Source of the DNA: Bacillota bacterium
GTDB taxonomy: Bacteria; Bacillota; Clostridia; Christensenellales; UMGS416
Length of the DNA stretch: 10,737 bases
NCBI GenBank assembly: GCA_023428265.1
Contig: JAEYYW010000081.1
Span: 1 to 10,737 of the forward strand
Direction: 5' to 3'
Of the stretch, positions 1 through 6,605 are shown piece after piece. The position numbers and the translations under genes are program-made. The notes beneath the pieces were generated by a model that was given only the letters and a program-made list of their open reading frames with translations, was not told the origin of the DNA and ran no database searches. Position 1 is the stretch's first letter. Each line of letters starts with the position of its first letter.

Positions 1-122
1 CCAACCTGGAGCTGATGGCCAAGAAAGCCACCGGCGAGGCCTATGGCAAGGAGCATGGCCTGGGCGGGCTCAAGAAGCTTTATTGGCAGGATGTGCTGGA
101 GATTTACAAGCTGGCGAAGTAA
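1..122 (+). CDS. C-terminal end of a probable iron-containing alcohol dehydrogenase (partial)
   Basis: Only the last 39 codons are present, open at the left edge and ending in TAA at 120-122. The visible peptide runs from NLELMAKKATGEAYG to LYWQDVLEIYKLAK. A C-terminus with a Lys-Leu pair followed by a hydrophilic 'xxDVLEIYKLA' helix is what I remember from the butanol dehydrogenase / YqhD branch of iron-dependent alcohol dehydrogenases, which reduce aldehydes with NAD(P)H in the cytoplasm. None of the metal- or cofactor-binding part lies in the window, so the family assignment rests on tail resemblance only. Codon use (GCC, CTG, AAG, GGC rich) matches the surrounding genes, and a hairpin follows 20 bases after the stop, supporting a real gene end. 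Another protein with a similar helical C-terminus cannot be excluded. Confidence 0.5.
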   Translation, partial: NLELMAKKATGEAYGKEHGLGGLKKLYWQDVLEIYKLAK

Positions 123-142
123 GTTAAGGCCAAGCATGAGAT

Positions 143-176
143 ATGCCCCGGGTGTTTACCCGGGGCATTCGATTTC
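143..176 (+). terminator. Intrinsic terminator after the partial plus-strand gene
   Basis: There is a perfect 11-bp stem (atgccccgggt at 143-153, acccggggcat at 158-168) with a 4-base loop (gttt). It is followed by a modest T-containing tail (tcgatttct). The position 20 bases after the stop codon fits termination of the left-hand gene. The U tract is weak, so efficiency is uncertain. Confidence 0.65.
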
Positions 177-194
177 TATAACCTGGGGGTTTAT

Positions 195-216
195 GGGCCG
201 GTACAGAGCCCGGCCC
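195..216. repeat. Short hairpin, copy 1 of a 17-base repeat
   Basis: The bases gggccgg (195-201) and ccggccc (210-216) form a 7-bp stem around an 8-base loop (tacagagc). The first 17 bases (195-211) recur exactly at 266-282. This looks like a REP-type intergenic repeat unit rather than a terminator, as no T run follows on either strand. Confidence 0.6.
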
Positions 217-265
217 GTACATTGCTCGCCGTGAACAGGCTGTGTGGGTATCCCGTCTGATGCAC

Positions 266-372
266 GGGCCGGTACAGAGCCCTTCGCGTTCGCTTCGCGA
301 TCCGCTATCGGCAATTGCCCGCACATTTGCTGCGCAAAAATGCTATACAATTGCCGGGGTAATACCCGGCCC
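266..372. repeat. Structured REP/MITE-like element with nested inverted repeats
   Basis: It starts with the second exact copy of the 17-base unit (266-282). Its ends are complementary with one bulge (gggccggta at 266-274 against tacccggccc at 363-372). Inside lie a 9-bp inverted repeat (cggcaattg 309-317, caattgccg 348-356) and, nested within that, an imperfect stem (321-330 against 334-343). A further small hairpin (tcgcg 284-288, cgcga 296-300) sits on the left arm. The whole could fold into a branched structure in DNA or RNA. No coding capacity is credible. I infer a non-autonomous intergenic repeat; a structured RNA is a less likely alternative. Confidence 0.45.
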
Positions 373-415
373 CTACATGGACCGCCATACTCAGGCTGTA
401 TCGATCCACAACTAG

Positions 416-441
416 CTACTGACTACTGACTACTGACTACT
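416..441. repeat. 7-bp tandem repeat (ctactga) x 3.7
   Basis: There are three full copies of ctactga (416-422, 423-429, 430-436) plus ctac(t) at 437-441, abutting the complement of the parC-like stop codon (TAA read from 443 to 441). The unit length is not needed for reading frame because it lies outside the gene. Such a tract is prone to slippage and copy-number change. Confidence 0.85.
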
Positions 442-2906
442 TACCCCAGCACCTTGATCACCCTCGTAATTTCATCATCCATCATCACCAACGCCACCAT
501 TTTACCGGTGGAGCTGAGGCTTTCAATCGCCACGGTGTCGGTGCTCAGCGCGGTTTCCATGCCGCTCTTCTGGCCAATCAGCAGGTTAAACGGCTGATCA
601 ATCAGCATTGCCGTATGGATGCGGCTGCCGTTGGAACCGTTTTTGGTGAAGCTGAACACTTTTCCGCCCTTGCCCGCCCTGCCCTGCACCGGGATATCAA
701 CGGCCAGCACCCGCTTCACATAGCCTTTGTCGGTCAAAAGGATAAGCTCGCTGCCGGATCCGGCCAACGTGGCGGAGACCACGGTGTCACCGGGGTTCAA
801 CGTGATCGCCTTCACACCCTTGGCCGCGCGGCCCATGGGCTCAACCTCAGTGGCTTTGAAGGAGATTGCCAGCGCGCCTGCTGTCACAACCACGCAGCGC
901 AGCTCCTTTTCCTCGGCTGCCCACTCGGCATAAAGGATGCGGTCGCCTTCTTTCACACCGCACGCTTGAAGCTTGCGGTTACGGGTCTCATAGTCAGCCG
1001 CTGCGGTTTTCTTGACCATGCCGCCCTCGGTGAAGAAATAGAAGTGGCCGGCATTGGGCAGCTTGTCGGCAATCAGCATCCACACCAGCCGCTCGCCCTT
1101 GCCATAGCCGTGGATGATGGAGGAAAGATGCTCGCCGCGATCCCTCCACCGGGCTTCGGAAAGCTCGCTGACGGACAGTTGATACATGCTGCCCATGTCA
1201 GTGAGGAAGTAGGCCCGCTGGGCAGTGGTGGCCTGCCTGGCGAACAGCACCACATCGTCGCCCACCAACCCGTCCGGCGGTGTGGAGCGGTTGCTGCGGC
1301 CATAGGCGTTCACCTGCATGCGCTTGAGGTAACCGTCGCGGGTTGCAATCACCATCGTGTCTTCCACGACGATAAAATCCTCCGCCTTAAACTCCTTCAC
1401 AGCCTCCGCAGCCACAATCACGGTGCGGCGGGGGTCGGCGTAGTTCTTTTTGATCTCGTTGAGCTCGCCCTTGATCACTTCCATCAGCTTCTTTTTGGAA
1501 GCCAGGATGGCCTTCAGCTCCTTGATGAGCTTGCGGACCTCGCGGAGCTCCTCCTCCAGCTTGTGCACCTCCAGCGCCGTGAGGCGGGCCAGGCGCATGT
1601 CCAGGATCGCCTGGGCCTGCACGCCGGTGAGCGTGAAGGTGTGCATCAGGTTGGTCTTGGCGTCCGGCACCGACTTGGAGGTCTTGATGATGCGGATCAC
1701 CTCATCGATGTTGGCGATGGCGATCAGCAGGCCCTCCAGGATGTGCTCCCGCTCCTCGGCCTTTTCCAGATCGTATTGGGTGCGCCGCGTCACCACATCC
1801 TGCTGGTGGCGGATGAAATGGGCGTTGATCTGCTTGAGGTTCAGCAGCACCGGCTTACCGCCGGCGATGGCGACCATGTTCACATTGTAGTTGATTTGCA
1901 AATCGGAATACTTATACAGGTATTCCAGGATCTTTTCGGGGTCGGCGTCTTTCTTGACTTCGATGACAGCCCGCATGCCGTTGCGGTCGGACTCATCGCG
2001 GATGTCGCTGATGCCGCCGAGGATACCCTTCTGGGCCTCCTGCAAAGAGAGAATCGCTTCCAGCAGCTTGGCTTTGTTCACCTGATAAGGCAGCTCGTGA
2101 ATCACAATGGTTTGCTTGCCGCCGCTGGCCTTTTCGATCTCGGTCTTGGCCCTGACCACTATTTTGCCCTTGCCTGTTTCATAGGCCTGGCGGATCCCTT
2201 CACCACCCACGATCGTGCCACCGGTGGGGAAATCGGGCCCTGGCAGCTTTTCCATCAGGCCGTCCAACGTGATGTCGGGATTGTCAATCTGGGCCACCAC
2301 GGCGTCGATGGCCTCGCCCAGGTTGTGGGTGGGGATGTTGGTGGCAAGGCCCACGGCAATGCCCAGCGCTCCGTTGACAAGCAGGTTCGGGAAGCGCCCG
2401 GGCAACATGTCCGGCTCCTTCATCGAATCGTCAAAGTTCAGCGAGAACGACACGGTGTCCTTCTCAATATCCCGCAGCAGCTCCAGCGCCAGCGGCGTCA
2501 TCCTGGCCTCGGTGTAGCGCATTGCCGCTGCCGGGTCGCCGTCCACAGAGCCATAATTGCCGTGGCCATCCACCAGCAGGCCTCTCATGTTGAAGTCCTG
2601 CGCCATGCGCACCATCGCCTCATAGATGGATGAGTCACCATGGGGGTGGTACTTACCCATCGTGTCGCCGACGATGCGGGCGGACTTGCGGTGGGGTTTG
2701 TCCGGCGTGGTGCCCAACTCCATCATTGTGTAGAGAATGCGCCGTTGCACGGGCTTCAGGCCGTCCTCCACACGGGGCAGTGCCCGCTCAAGGATGACCG
2801 ACTCGGCATAGGGGATCATTGAGTTGTGAATGACTTCTTCAAAGCCCTGCTCAATGATCTCCTCACCGCGCAGGATTTCCTTGTTGTCGTCTTTTTTCTT
2901 GGGCAT
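441..2906 (-). CDS. parC: DNA topoisomerase IV subunit A-like (ParC/GyrA family)
   Basis: This 821-residue protein is the DNA breakage-reunion subunit of a cytoplasmic type II topoisomerase and partners the ParE-like ATPase encoded just upstream. The start at 2906 (MPKKKDDNK) is chosen because AGGAGG (2913-2918) lies 6 bases ahead; an upstream in-frame ATG at 2951 has no such site. Seen: the winged-helix core with RRILY and KYHPHGD (about 85-91), catalytic Tyr131 in AMRYTEAR, and quinolone-region residues Ser92 and Glu96. A long charged helical segment is followed by a beta-pinwheel C-terminal domain (about 508-821). No canonical GyrA box QRRGGRG is present. The nearest forms are GRAAKGV (692-698) and QGRAGKG (741-747), and the first-blade position has YGRSNRSTPP instead. 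That and the ParE-ParC gene order favour a topoisomerase IV-type enzyme over gyrase. Many residues (GNYGSVDGDPAAAMRY) are intermediate, so a second gyrase-like paralogue is the alternative. Confidence 0.85.
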   Translation of the reverse strand: MPKKKDDNKEILRGEEIIEQGFEEVIHNSMIPYAESVILERALPRVEDGLKPVQRRILYTMMELGTTPDKPHRKSARIVGDTMGKYHPHGDSSIYEAMVRMAQDFNMRGLLVDGHGNYGSVDGDPAAAMRYTEARMTPLALELLRDIEKDTVSFSLNFDDSMKEPDMLPGRFPNLLVNGALGIAVGLATNIPTHNLGEAIDAVVAQIDNPDITLDGLMEKLPGPDFPTGGTIVGGEGIRQAYETGKGKIVVRAKTEIEKASGGKQTIVIHELPYQVNKAKLLEAILSLQEAQKGILGGISDIRDESDRNGMRAVIEVKKDADPEKILEYLYKYSDLQINYNVNMVAIAGGKPVLLNLKQINAHFIRHQQDVVTRRTQYDLEKAEEREHILEGLLIAIANIDEVIRIIKTSKSVPDAKTNLMHTFTLTGVQAQAILDMRLARLTALEVHKLEEELREVRKLIKELKAILASKKKLMEVIKGELNEIKKNYADPRRTVIVAAEAVKEFKAEDFIVVEDTMVIATRDGYLKRMQVNAYGRSNRSTPPDGLVGDDVVLFARQATTAQRAYFLTDMGSMYQLSVSELSEARWRDRGEHLSSIIHGYGKGERLVWMLIADKLPNAGHFYFFTEGGMVKKTAAADYETRNRKLQACGVKEGDRILYAEWAAEEKELRCVVVTAGALAISFKATEVEPMGRAAKGVKAITLNPGDTVVSATLAGSGSELILLTDKGYVKRVLAVDIPVQGRAGKGGKVFSFTKNGSNGSRIHTAMLIDQPFNLLIGQKSGMETALSTDTVAIESLSSTGKMVALVMMDDEITRVIKVLG

Positions 2907-2912
2907 GCTGGA

Positions 2913-2918
2913 CCTCCT
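2913..2918 (-). promoter_or_regulatory. Ribosome binding site deciding the parC-like start
   Basis: On the minus strand AGGAGG is followed by 6 bases and then ATG at 2906. It makes the 15-codon upstream extension (to 2951), which would run through a palindromic repeat, unlikely. Confidence 0.85.
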
Positions 2919-2932
2919 ATGGAAATCCCCCC

Positions 2933-2985
2933 TGTCGCCTGTGGGCGACATCCCCCCTTGAATTTTGCCTTCGGCAAAACAAGGG
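2933..2985. repeat. Two adjacent inverted repeats in the parE-parC gap
   Basis: The first hairpin has a 7-bp stem (tgtcgcc 2933-2939, ggcgaca 2944-2950). The second has cccttg (2955-2960) and ttttgcc (2963-2969) pairing with ggcaaaa (2973-2979) and caaggg (2980-2985) around a 3-base loop, leaving a 2-base bulge. C/G runs flank them. They resemble dispersed intergenic repeats of clostridial genomes. In the transcript they lie just upstream of the parC ribosome binding site; no U tract follows on the minus strand, so a full terminator is unlikely. Confidence 0.6.
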
Positions 2986-3003
2986 AGGGTAGGGAACGGG
3001 GAT

Positions 3004-3019
3004 CGGGGCTGTAACCCCG
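3004..3019. repeat. Small 5-bp hairpin in the parE-parC gap
   Basis: The arms cgggg (3004-3008) and ccccg (3015-3019) enclose a 6-base loop. It is weak alone but sits in line with three other palindromes in the same 164-base gap. Confidence 0.4.
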
Positions 3020-3035
3020 TCTATCTCATTTGTAG

Positions 3036-3055
3036 GGGCGGTTCATGAACCGCCC
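3036..3055. repeat. Perfect 20-bp palindrome after parE
   Basis: The arms gggcggttca and tgaaccgccc meet without a spacer, 16 bases beyond the parE stop. The surrounding context (gtagggg before, cccgc after) matches a widely scattered REP-like family that I recall from many uncultured Clostridia. It could act as an mRNA 3'-stabilising hairpin for parE. It lacks a T run on the minus strand, so I do not call it a terminator. Confidence 0.7.
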
Positions 3056-3070
3056 GCATAACCATAGAAA

Positions 3071-5032
3071 CTACACCAACCTGGCAAAGCTATCTTGCTT
3101 GTTGAAATACGCATGCTGGCTGATGTAGTCGCGGCGGGGCTCCACCTTGTCGCCCATCAGGATCGTGATCATGCGTTCGGCTTCGGCGGCATCCTCCAGG
3201 CCTACGCGCACCAGCTTGCGGTTTTCCGGGTTCATCGTGGTCTCCCAAAGCTGCTCGGGGTTCATCTCAACCAGGCCCTTGTAGCGCTGCAGGTCATACC
3301 CCCTGCCCGCTTCTTCTATGACCTTGCTCAACTCCTTATCATCGTAAGCATAGGTCGTCTTGCTGCCCCGGCGGACGCGGTAAAGCGGCGGCTGGCCGAT
3401 ATAGAGGTGGCCGTCGGTGATCAGGTCCTTCATATAGCGGTAGAAGAACGTGAGCAGGATTGCCCGGATGTGGGCGCCGTCATAGTCTGCATCAGACAGG
3501 ATAATCACCTTGTGATATTTGAGGTTTGTGATATCAAAGTCCTCGTCGATGCCGGTGCCCAGGGCGGTAATGATGCTGCGGTATTCCTCATTGGCCAGCA
3601 CCTTGTCCAGCCGCGTGCGCTCGCAGTTCAACGGCTTGCCCCTGAGCGGCAGAATCGCCTGAAAACGCCGGTCACGGCCCTGCTTGGCTGAGCCGCCGGC
3701 CGAATCGCCCTCCACGATGAAGAGCTCGTTTTCCTCCGCCCGCCTGCCGGTGCAGCTACTCAGCTTGCCCACCAGCGGCGCGCCTTCCAGGCTGTTTTTC
3801 TTGCGGGCCAGGTCTTTAGCCTTTCGGGTGGCCTCGCGCACACGGGCGGCGTGCAGGGCTTTCTCCACAATCTTCTGCGCGGTTTCGGCGTTTTTCAGGT
3901 CATTGAGATAGATGGGCAGCTTCTCCCCCACCAACGTTTCCACAGCCTGGCGGGCTTCGGTGTTGCCCAGCTTGGTCTTGGTCTGGCCTTCAAACTGCAC
4001 ATTATGCATTTTCATGGAAATGACAGCGGTCAGACCCTCACGGAAGTCCTCTCCGGCCAGCGCGCTTTCTTTTTCCTTGAGCAGGTTGTTCTTCTTAATG
4101 TAATCGTTCATCACCTTGGTCAGCGCCGCGCGGAAGCCGGTCTCGTGCATGCCGCCCTCGCTGGTGGGGATGTTGTTGACATAACTGAACACGCTCTCGG
4201 TATAGGAGTCGGTATACTGCATGGCGATCAGTATTTCCATGTCATTCACACGACCCTCGATGAGGATCGGCGGCTCGTGCAGCACGCTCTTCTCGGCGTT
4301 AAGATAGCGCACAAAGTCTGAAACGCCGCCATCAAAGAAAAACTCGGAGCGATGCGGCTCCGTTTCGCCCTGCTCCAGCCGCTCGTCGGTGAATATGATG
4401 CGGATGCCCCGGTTGAGCAGTGCGATTTCTTTCAGGCGCCGCTCCACGGTGTCGCGGCTGAACCTGGTGACTTCAAACACGGCCGGGTCGGGCTTGAAGG
4501 TGACACGGCTGCCCTTCTCAAACGTCTTGCCCAGCTCCTGCAGGCCGCCCTTGGCTTTTCCGGGCTCCACCTTCTTTTTGCTGGAAGAATAGACGCTCTC
4601 AAACTCCATGAGGTAAATGCGGCCTTCCTTGTGGATCTCCACTTTAACCCATGAAGAAAGTGCGTTGACTACCGACGCACCCACGCCGTGCAGGCCGCCG
4701 GAGTAGTTATATGCCCCGCTTTCAAACTTTCCGCCGGCGTGCAGCTGCGTGTAGATCACCTGAACCCCCGGCATCCTGAGCTTGGGGTGCGGATCCACCG
4801 GCATGCCGCGGCCGTTGTCGGTCACAGTGGCGCTTCCGTCGGTGTGCAGTGTCACGGTGATCTCATCGGCATAGCCGCTCAGGGCCTCGTCCACGGCATT
4901 GTCCACGATCTCCCAGAGCATATGATGAAGGCCCCGCGCACCGGTGGTGCCGATGTACATGCCGGGGCGCATACGCACGGCGTCCAGCCCTTCCAGGACC
5001 TTGATTGCGCTGGCATCGTAACGTTCGGACAT
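3071..5032 (-). CDS. parE: DNA topoisomerase IV subunit B-like (ParE/GyrB family)
   Basis: This 653-residue, full-length ATPase/TOPRIM subunit of a type II topoisomerase works with the ParC-like protein encoded 164 bases downstream. Seen: a GHKL ATPase domain with the catalytic Glu41 in EIVDNAVDEA, DNGRGMP (72-78) and GGLHGVGASVVN (112-123). A transducer domain ends in the QTKTKLGN switch lysine region (350-357). The TOPRIM domain has EGDSAGGSAKQGRDR (441-455), DADYD (514-518) carrying the metal-binding aspartates, and the C-terminal MGDKVEPRR block. Two residues are unusual: the near-invariant YKGLGEMN reads YKGLVEMN with Val588, and the DxDxD motif carries Tyr517 where Val or Thr is usual. 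The start has AAGGAGG (5039-5045) 6 bases ahead. Sequence such as IITALGTGI is gyrase-B-like, so the gyrB/parE choice depends mainly on its partner lacking a GyrA box; neither recF nor dnaA is nearby. Confidence 0.87.
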   Translation of the reverse strand: MSERYDASAIKVLEGLDAVRMRPGMYIGTTGARGLHHMLWEIVDNAVDEALSGYADEITVTLHTDGSATVTDNGRGMPVDPHPKLRMPGVQVIYTQLHAGGKFESGAYNYSGGLHGVGASVVNALSSWVKVEIHKEGRIYLMEFESVYSSSKKKVEPGKAKGGLQELGKTFEKGSRVTFKPDPAVFEVTRFSRDTVERRLKEIALLNRGIRIIFTDERLEQGETEPHRSEFFFDGGVSDFVRYLNAEKSVLHEPPILIEGRVNDMEILIAMQYTDSYTESVFSYVNNIPTSEGGMHETGFRAALTKVMNDYIKKNNLLKEKESALAGEDFREGLTAVISMKMHNVQFEGQTKTKLGNTEARQAVETLVGEKLPIYLNDLKNAETAQKIVEKALHAARVREATRKAKDLARKKNSLEGAPLVGKLSSCTGRRAEENELFIVEGDSAGGSAKQGRDRRFQAILPLRGKPLNCERTRLDKVLANEEYRSIITALGTGIDEDFDITNLKYHKVIILSDADYDGAHIRAILLTFFYRYMKDLITDGHLYIGQPPLYRVRRGSKTTYAYDDKELSKVIEEAGRGYDLQRYKGLVEMNPEQLWETTMNPENRKLVRVGLEDAAEAERMITILMGDKVEPRRDYISQHAYFNKQDSFARLV

Positions 5033-5061
5033 CGGGTTCCTCCTTGGTGAATGCGAAAATT

Positions 5062-5073
5062 ACCATATATGGT
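5062..5073. promoter_or_regulatory. Palindrome in the parE leader, possible operator
   Basis: The perfect 12-bp palindrome accatatatggt lies between the predicted parE transcription start (about 5079) and the ribosome binding site. It could be a repressor site or a small leader hairpin. No known regulator box is recognised. Confidence 0.35.
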
Positions 5074-5085
5074 GGCTGACAATTA

Positions 5086-5113
5086 AGCATACCACAATTT
5101 TACACCAAATCAA
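5086..5113 (-). promoter_or_regulatory. Candidate sigma-A-type promoter of parE-parC
   Basis: On the minus strand TTGATT (5113-5108) is separated by 16 bases from TATGCT (5091-5086). Each hexamer matches the consensus at four of six positions. The distance to the start codon (about 45 bases from the predicted start of transcription) is ordinary. The surrounding DNA is AT-rich. Confidence 0.5.
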
Positions 5114-5224
5114 GTTTTTTCAATAGCGGTAACGCAATTGGCGAATACCAATTCTATATTTTTATTCATAATTTGTTAAGAAAACATACACCTCGCTGTC
5201 ATAATCCCCTATTCCTTTCTTTAG

Positions 5225-5230
5225 TATAAT
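5225..5230 (+). promoter_or_regulatory. Candidate -10 element for the LRR lipoprotein gene
   Basis: A perfect TATAAT lies 57 bases before the start codon in AT-rich DNA. No good -35 hexamer is found at 16-18 bases upstream, so the promoter is either weak or activator-dependent. Confidence 0.45.
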
Positions 5231-5281
5231 TACCTGAAATTGACGACAATGGAAAAACGTGAAAGAAATCAGGAGGTTACA

Positions 5282-6514
5282 ATGAAAAGGAAATGCGCCG
5301 CGCTGACAGCCCTCATTCTTCTGCTCTCATTCTTCTCAGGTTGCGCCGTCAGCGAACCAATTACGAGTGTGCTGCCAACCGAAAGCATAACAGAAAAGCA
5401 GACGGTTTCTGCCACACCATCGCCAACCCTCTCCCCATCGCCTGCACCGACTCTAACCGTGTCTCCTTCGATGATTGCTACGCTTGAGCCCACGCTTGAA
5501 CCTACTCCAACTCCTGCACCGGAAGACCCCACGCCCATAACGGTAACGACCAGCAGTTATGGGGATCAAACTGTTGTAAAATTCGCCGACGCCCAGGTGG
5601 AAGCAACTGTACGCAAGATACTTGGCAATGAGAAAGGGAAAATCACTGCTGCAGAAATGCTTGACATCACGGAGTTCAAGTATGATGCAAACAATGACAA
5701 AACTTTAAAGAAAAAGATCAAAACACTGGATGACCTGCGTTATTGCGAAAATCTTGAAAGAATTGATATCTCAAACCAACCGTTGATAAAAAACATAAAA
5801 GGCCTGCAGAACTTAAAAAACCTCACATCCGTTACCTTGTTTTCCTGCGGCATTTCGGATTTGAAGCCGCTGGGGGGCAAGCAGTTCCTGCGGTCGGTGT
5901 GGATCAGCGGCAACCCCGTTTCGGATGCCTCCCCCGTCCTCAGTCTGCCGAACCTGGAGTATTTCAACGCCTGGTGGGGAACAAACATCAATGATATCTC
6001 AGCCCTGAAAAAAACACACAATCTGCTTTCGTTCTACTGCCAGAACAAACTGAAGGACTACTCCCCCTTGCTCGGCCATAAAAACATGATGGATATTAGT
6101 CTTCTTGGCATCACAAACAAAGACTTCGTTGCCATGCTTGGCAGTTTCAAATACCTGAGGAACATCATTCTGGAATCTTCAACCATTCAGGACTCCAGCC
6201 TGAAGCTTTTGAAGGACTATAGCCTTTATGGTTTGACGCTGAACAGATGCGGCATCAAAGATATTTCTGCGCTCTCGAGCCTCACCACCGTGCAGGATTT
6301 ACGGCTGACCAACAACAAAATCACAGATATCAGCGCACTTTCCGAGCTCACGCAGATCGGGTATTGCCTGGATCTCCGCTATAACAAAATCAAAGACTTC
6401 AAGCCGCTCTCAAACATGACGGTGCTGCAGAGCCTCTGGGTCACTGGCAATCCCTACAAAGACAAAAGCGTATTCAAAACACTGGAGGGATATGGCTGCA
6501 GCGTGATCAAATGA
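5282..6514 (+). CDS. Secreted leucine-rich-repeat lipoprotein (internalin-like LRR)
   Basis: This 410-residue protein is predicted to be lipid-anchored on the outer face of the cell membrane. Seen: a positively charged N-terminus, a hydrophobic stretch (8-18) and a lipobox FSGC with Cys21. Next comes a Ser/Thr/Pro-rich, probably disordered spacer (about 24-90). A cap region (about 98-150, VVKFADAQVEATVRKILG) resembles the segment preceding LRRs in internalin-type proteins. About ten LRR units follow (about 151-405), best seen in LRLTNNKITDISALSELT and LDLRYNKIKDFKPLSNMT. LRR arrays bind proteins or other ligands, but the target is unknown. The start at 5282 is preferred over an in-frame ATG at 5240 because AGGAGG lies 5 bases ahead and the signal peptide begins there. 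Codon use is more AT-rich (AAA, AAC, ATC) than in the neighbours, suggesting a different history. It is transcribed alone and divergently from parE. Confidence 0.85.
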   Translation: MKRKCAALTALILLLSFFSGCAVSEPITSVLPTESITEKQTVSATPSPTLSPSPAPTLTVSPSMIATLEPTLEPTPTPAPEDPTPITVTTSSYGDQTVVKFADAQVEATVRKILGNEKGKITAAEMLDITEFKYDANNDKTLKKKIKTLDDLRYCENLERIDISNQPLIKNIKGLQNLKNLTSVTLFSCGISDLKPLGGKQFLRSVWISGNPVSDASPVLSLPNLEYFNAWWGTNINDISALKKTHNLLSFYCQNKLKDYSPLLGHKNMMDISLLGITNKDFVAMLGSFKYLRNIILESSTIQDSSLKLLKDYSLYGLTLNRCGIKDISALSSLTTVQDLRLTNNKITDISALSELTQIGYCLDLRYNKIKDFKPLSNMTVLQSLWVTGNPYKDKSVFKTLEGYGCSVIK

Positions 6515-6540
6515 CTGTTTACGAACCATCCGCCAACAGC

Positions 6541-6571
6541 AAGAGGCGCCGGCAGGCGCCTCTTTTGATTC
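6541..6571 (+). terminator. Intrinsic terminator of the LRR lipoprotein gene
   Basis: A perfect 10-bp GC-rich stem (aagaggcgcc 6541-6550, ggcgcctctt 6555-6564) with loop ggca is followed by ttgattct, 26 bases after the stop codon. The arm-flanking As could give weak activity for the convergent OsmC gene on the minus strand. Confidence 0.8.
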
Positions 6572-6605
6572 TCCACATTGCATTTCGGTATGCATTCAGC
6601 ATCCG

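Noticed and set aside
244..429. A 61-codon open frame in the left intergenic gap
   Set aside because: It runs through inverted repeats, has no ribosome site and gives no protein-like composition.
195..441. A CRISPR array or phage attachment site in the repeat-rich gap
   Set aside because: Only two copies of the 17-base unit exist, with palindromic structure and no regular spacers; the 7-bp tract has no spacers, and no cas, integrase or tRNA gene is nearby.
615..2633. A 672-codon open frame on the plus strand
   Set aside because: It lies fully antisense to the parC-like gene, has no ribosome site, and its Leu/His/Val-rich translation is the shadow of GC-rich codons in the real gene.
2907..2951. 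A longer parC start at 2951
   Set aside because: It would encode a palindromic repeat and has no Shine-Dalgarno site, whereas the ATG at 2906 has AGGAGG at ideal spacing.
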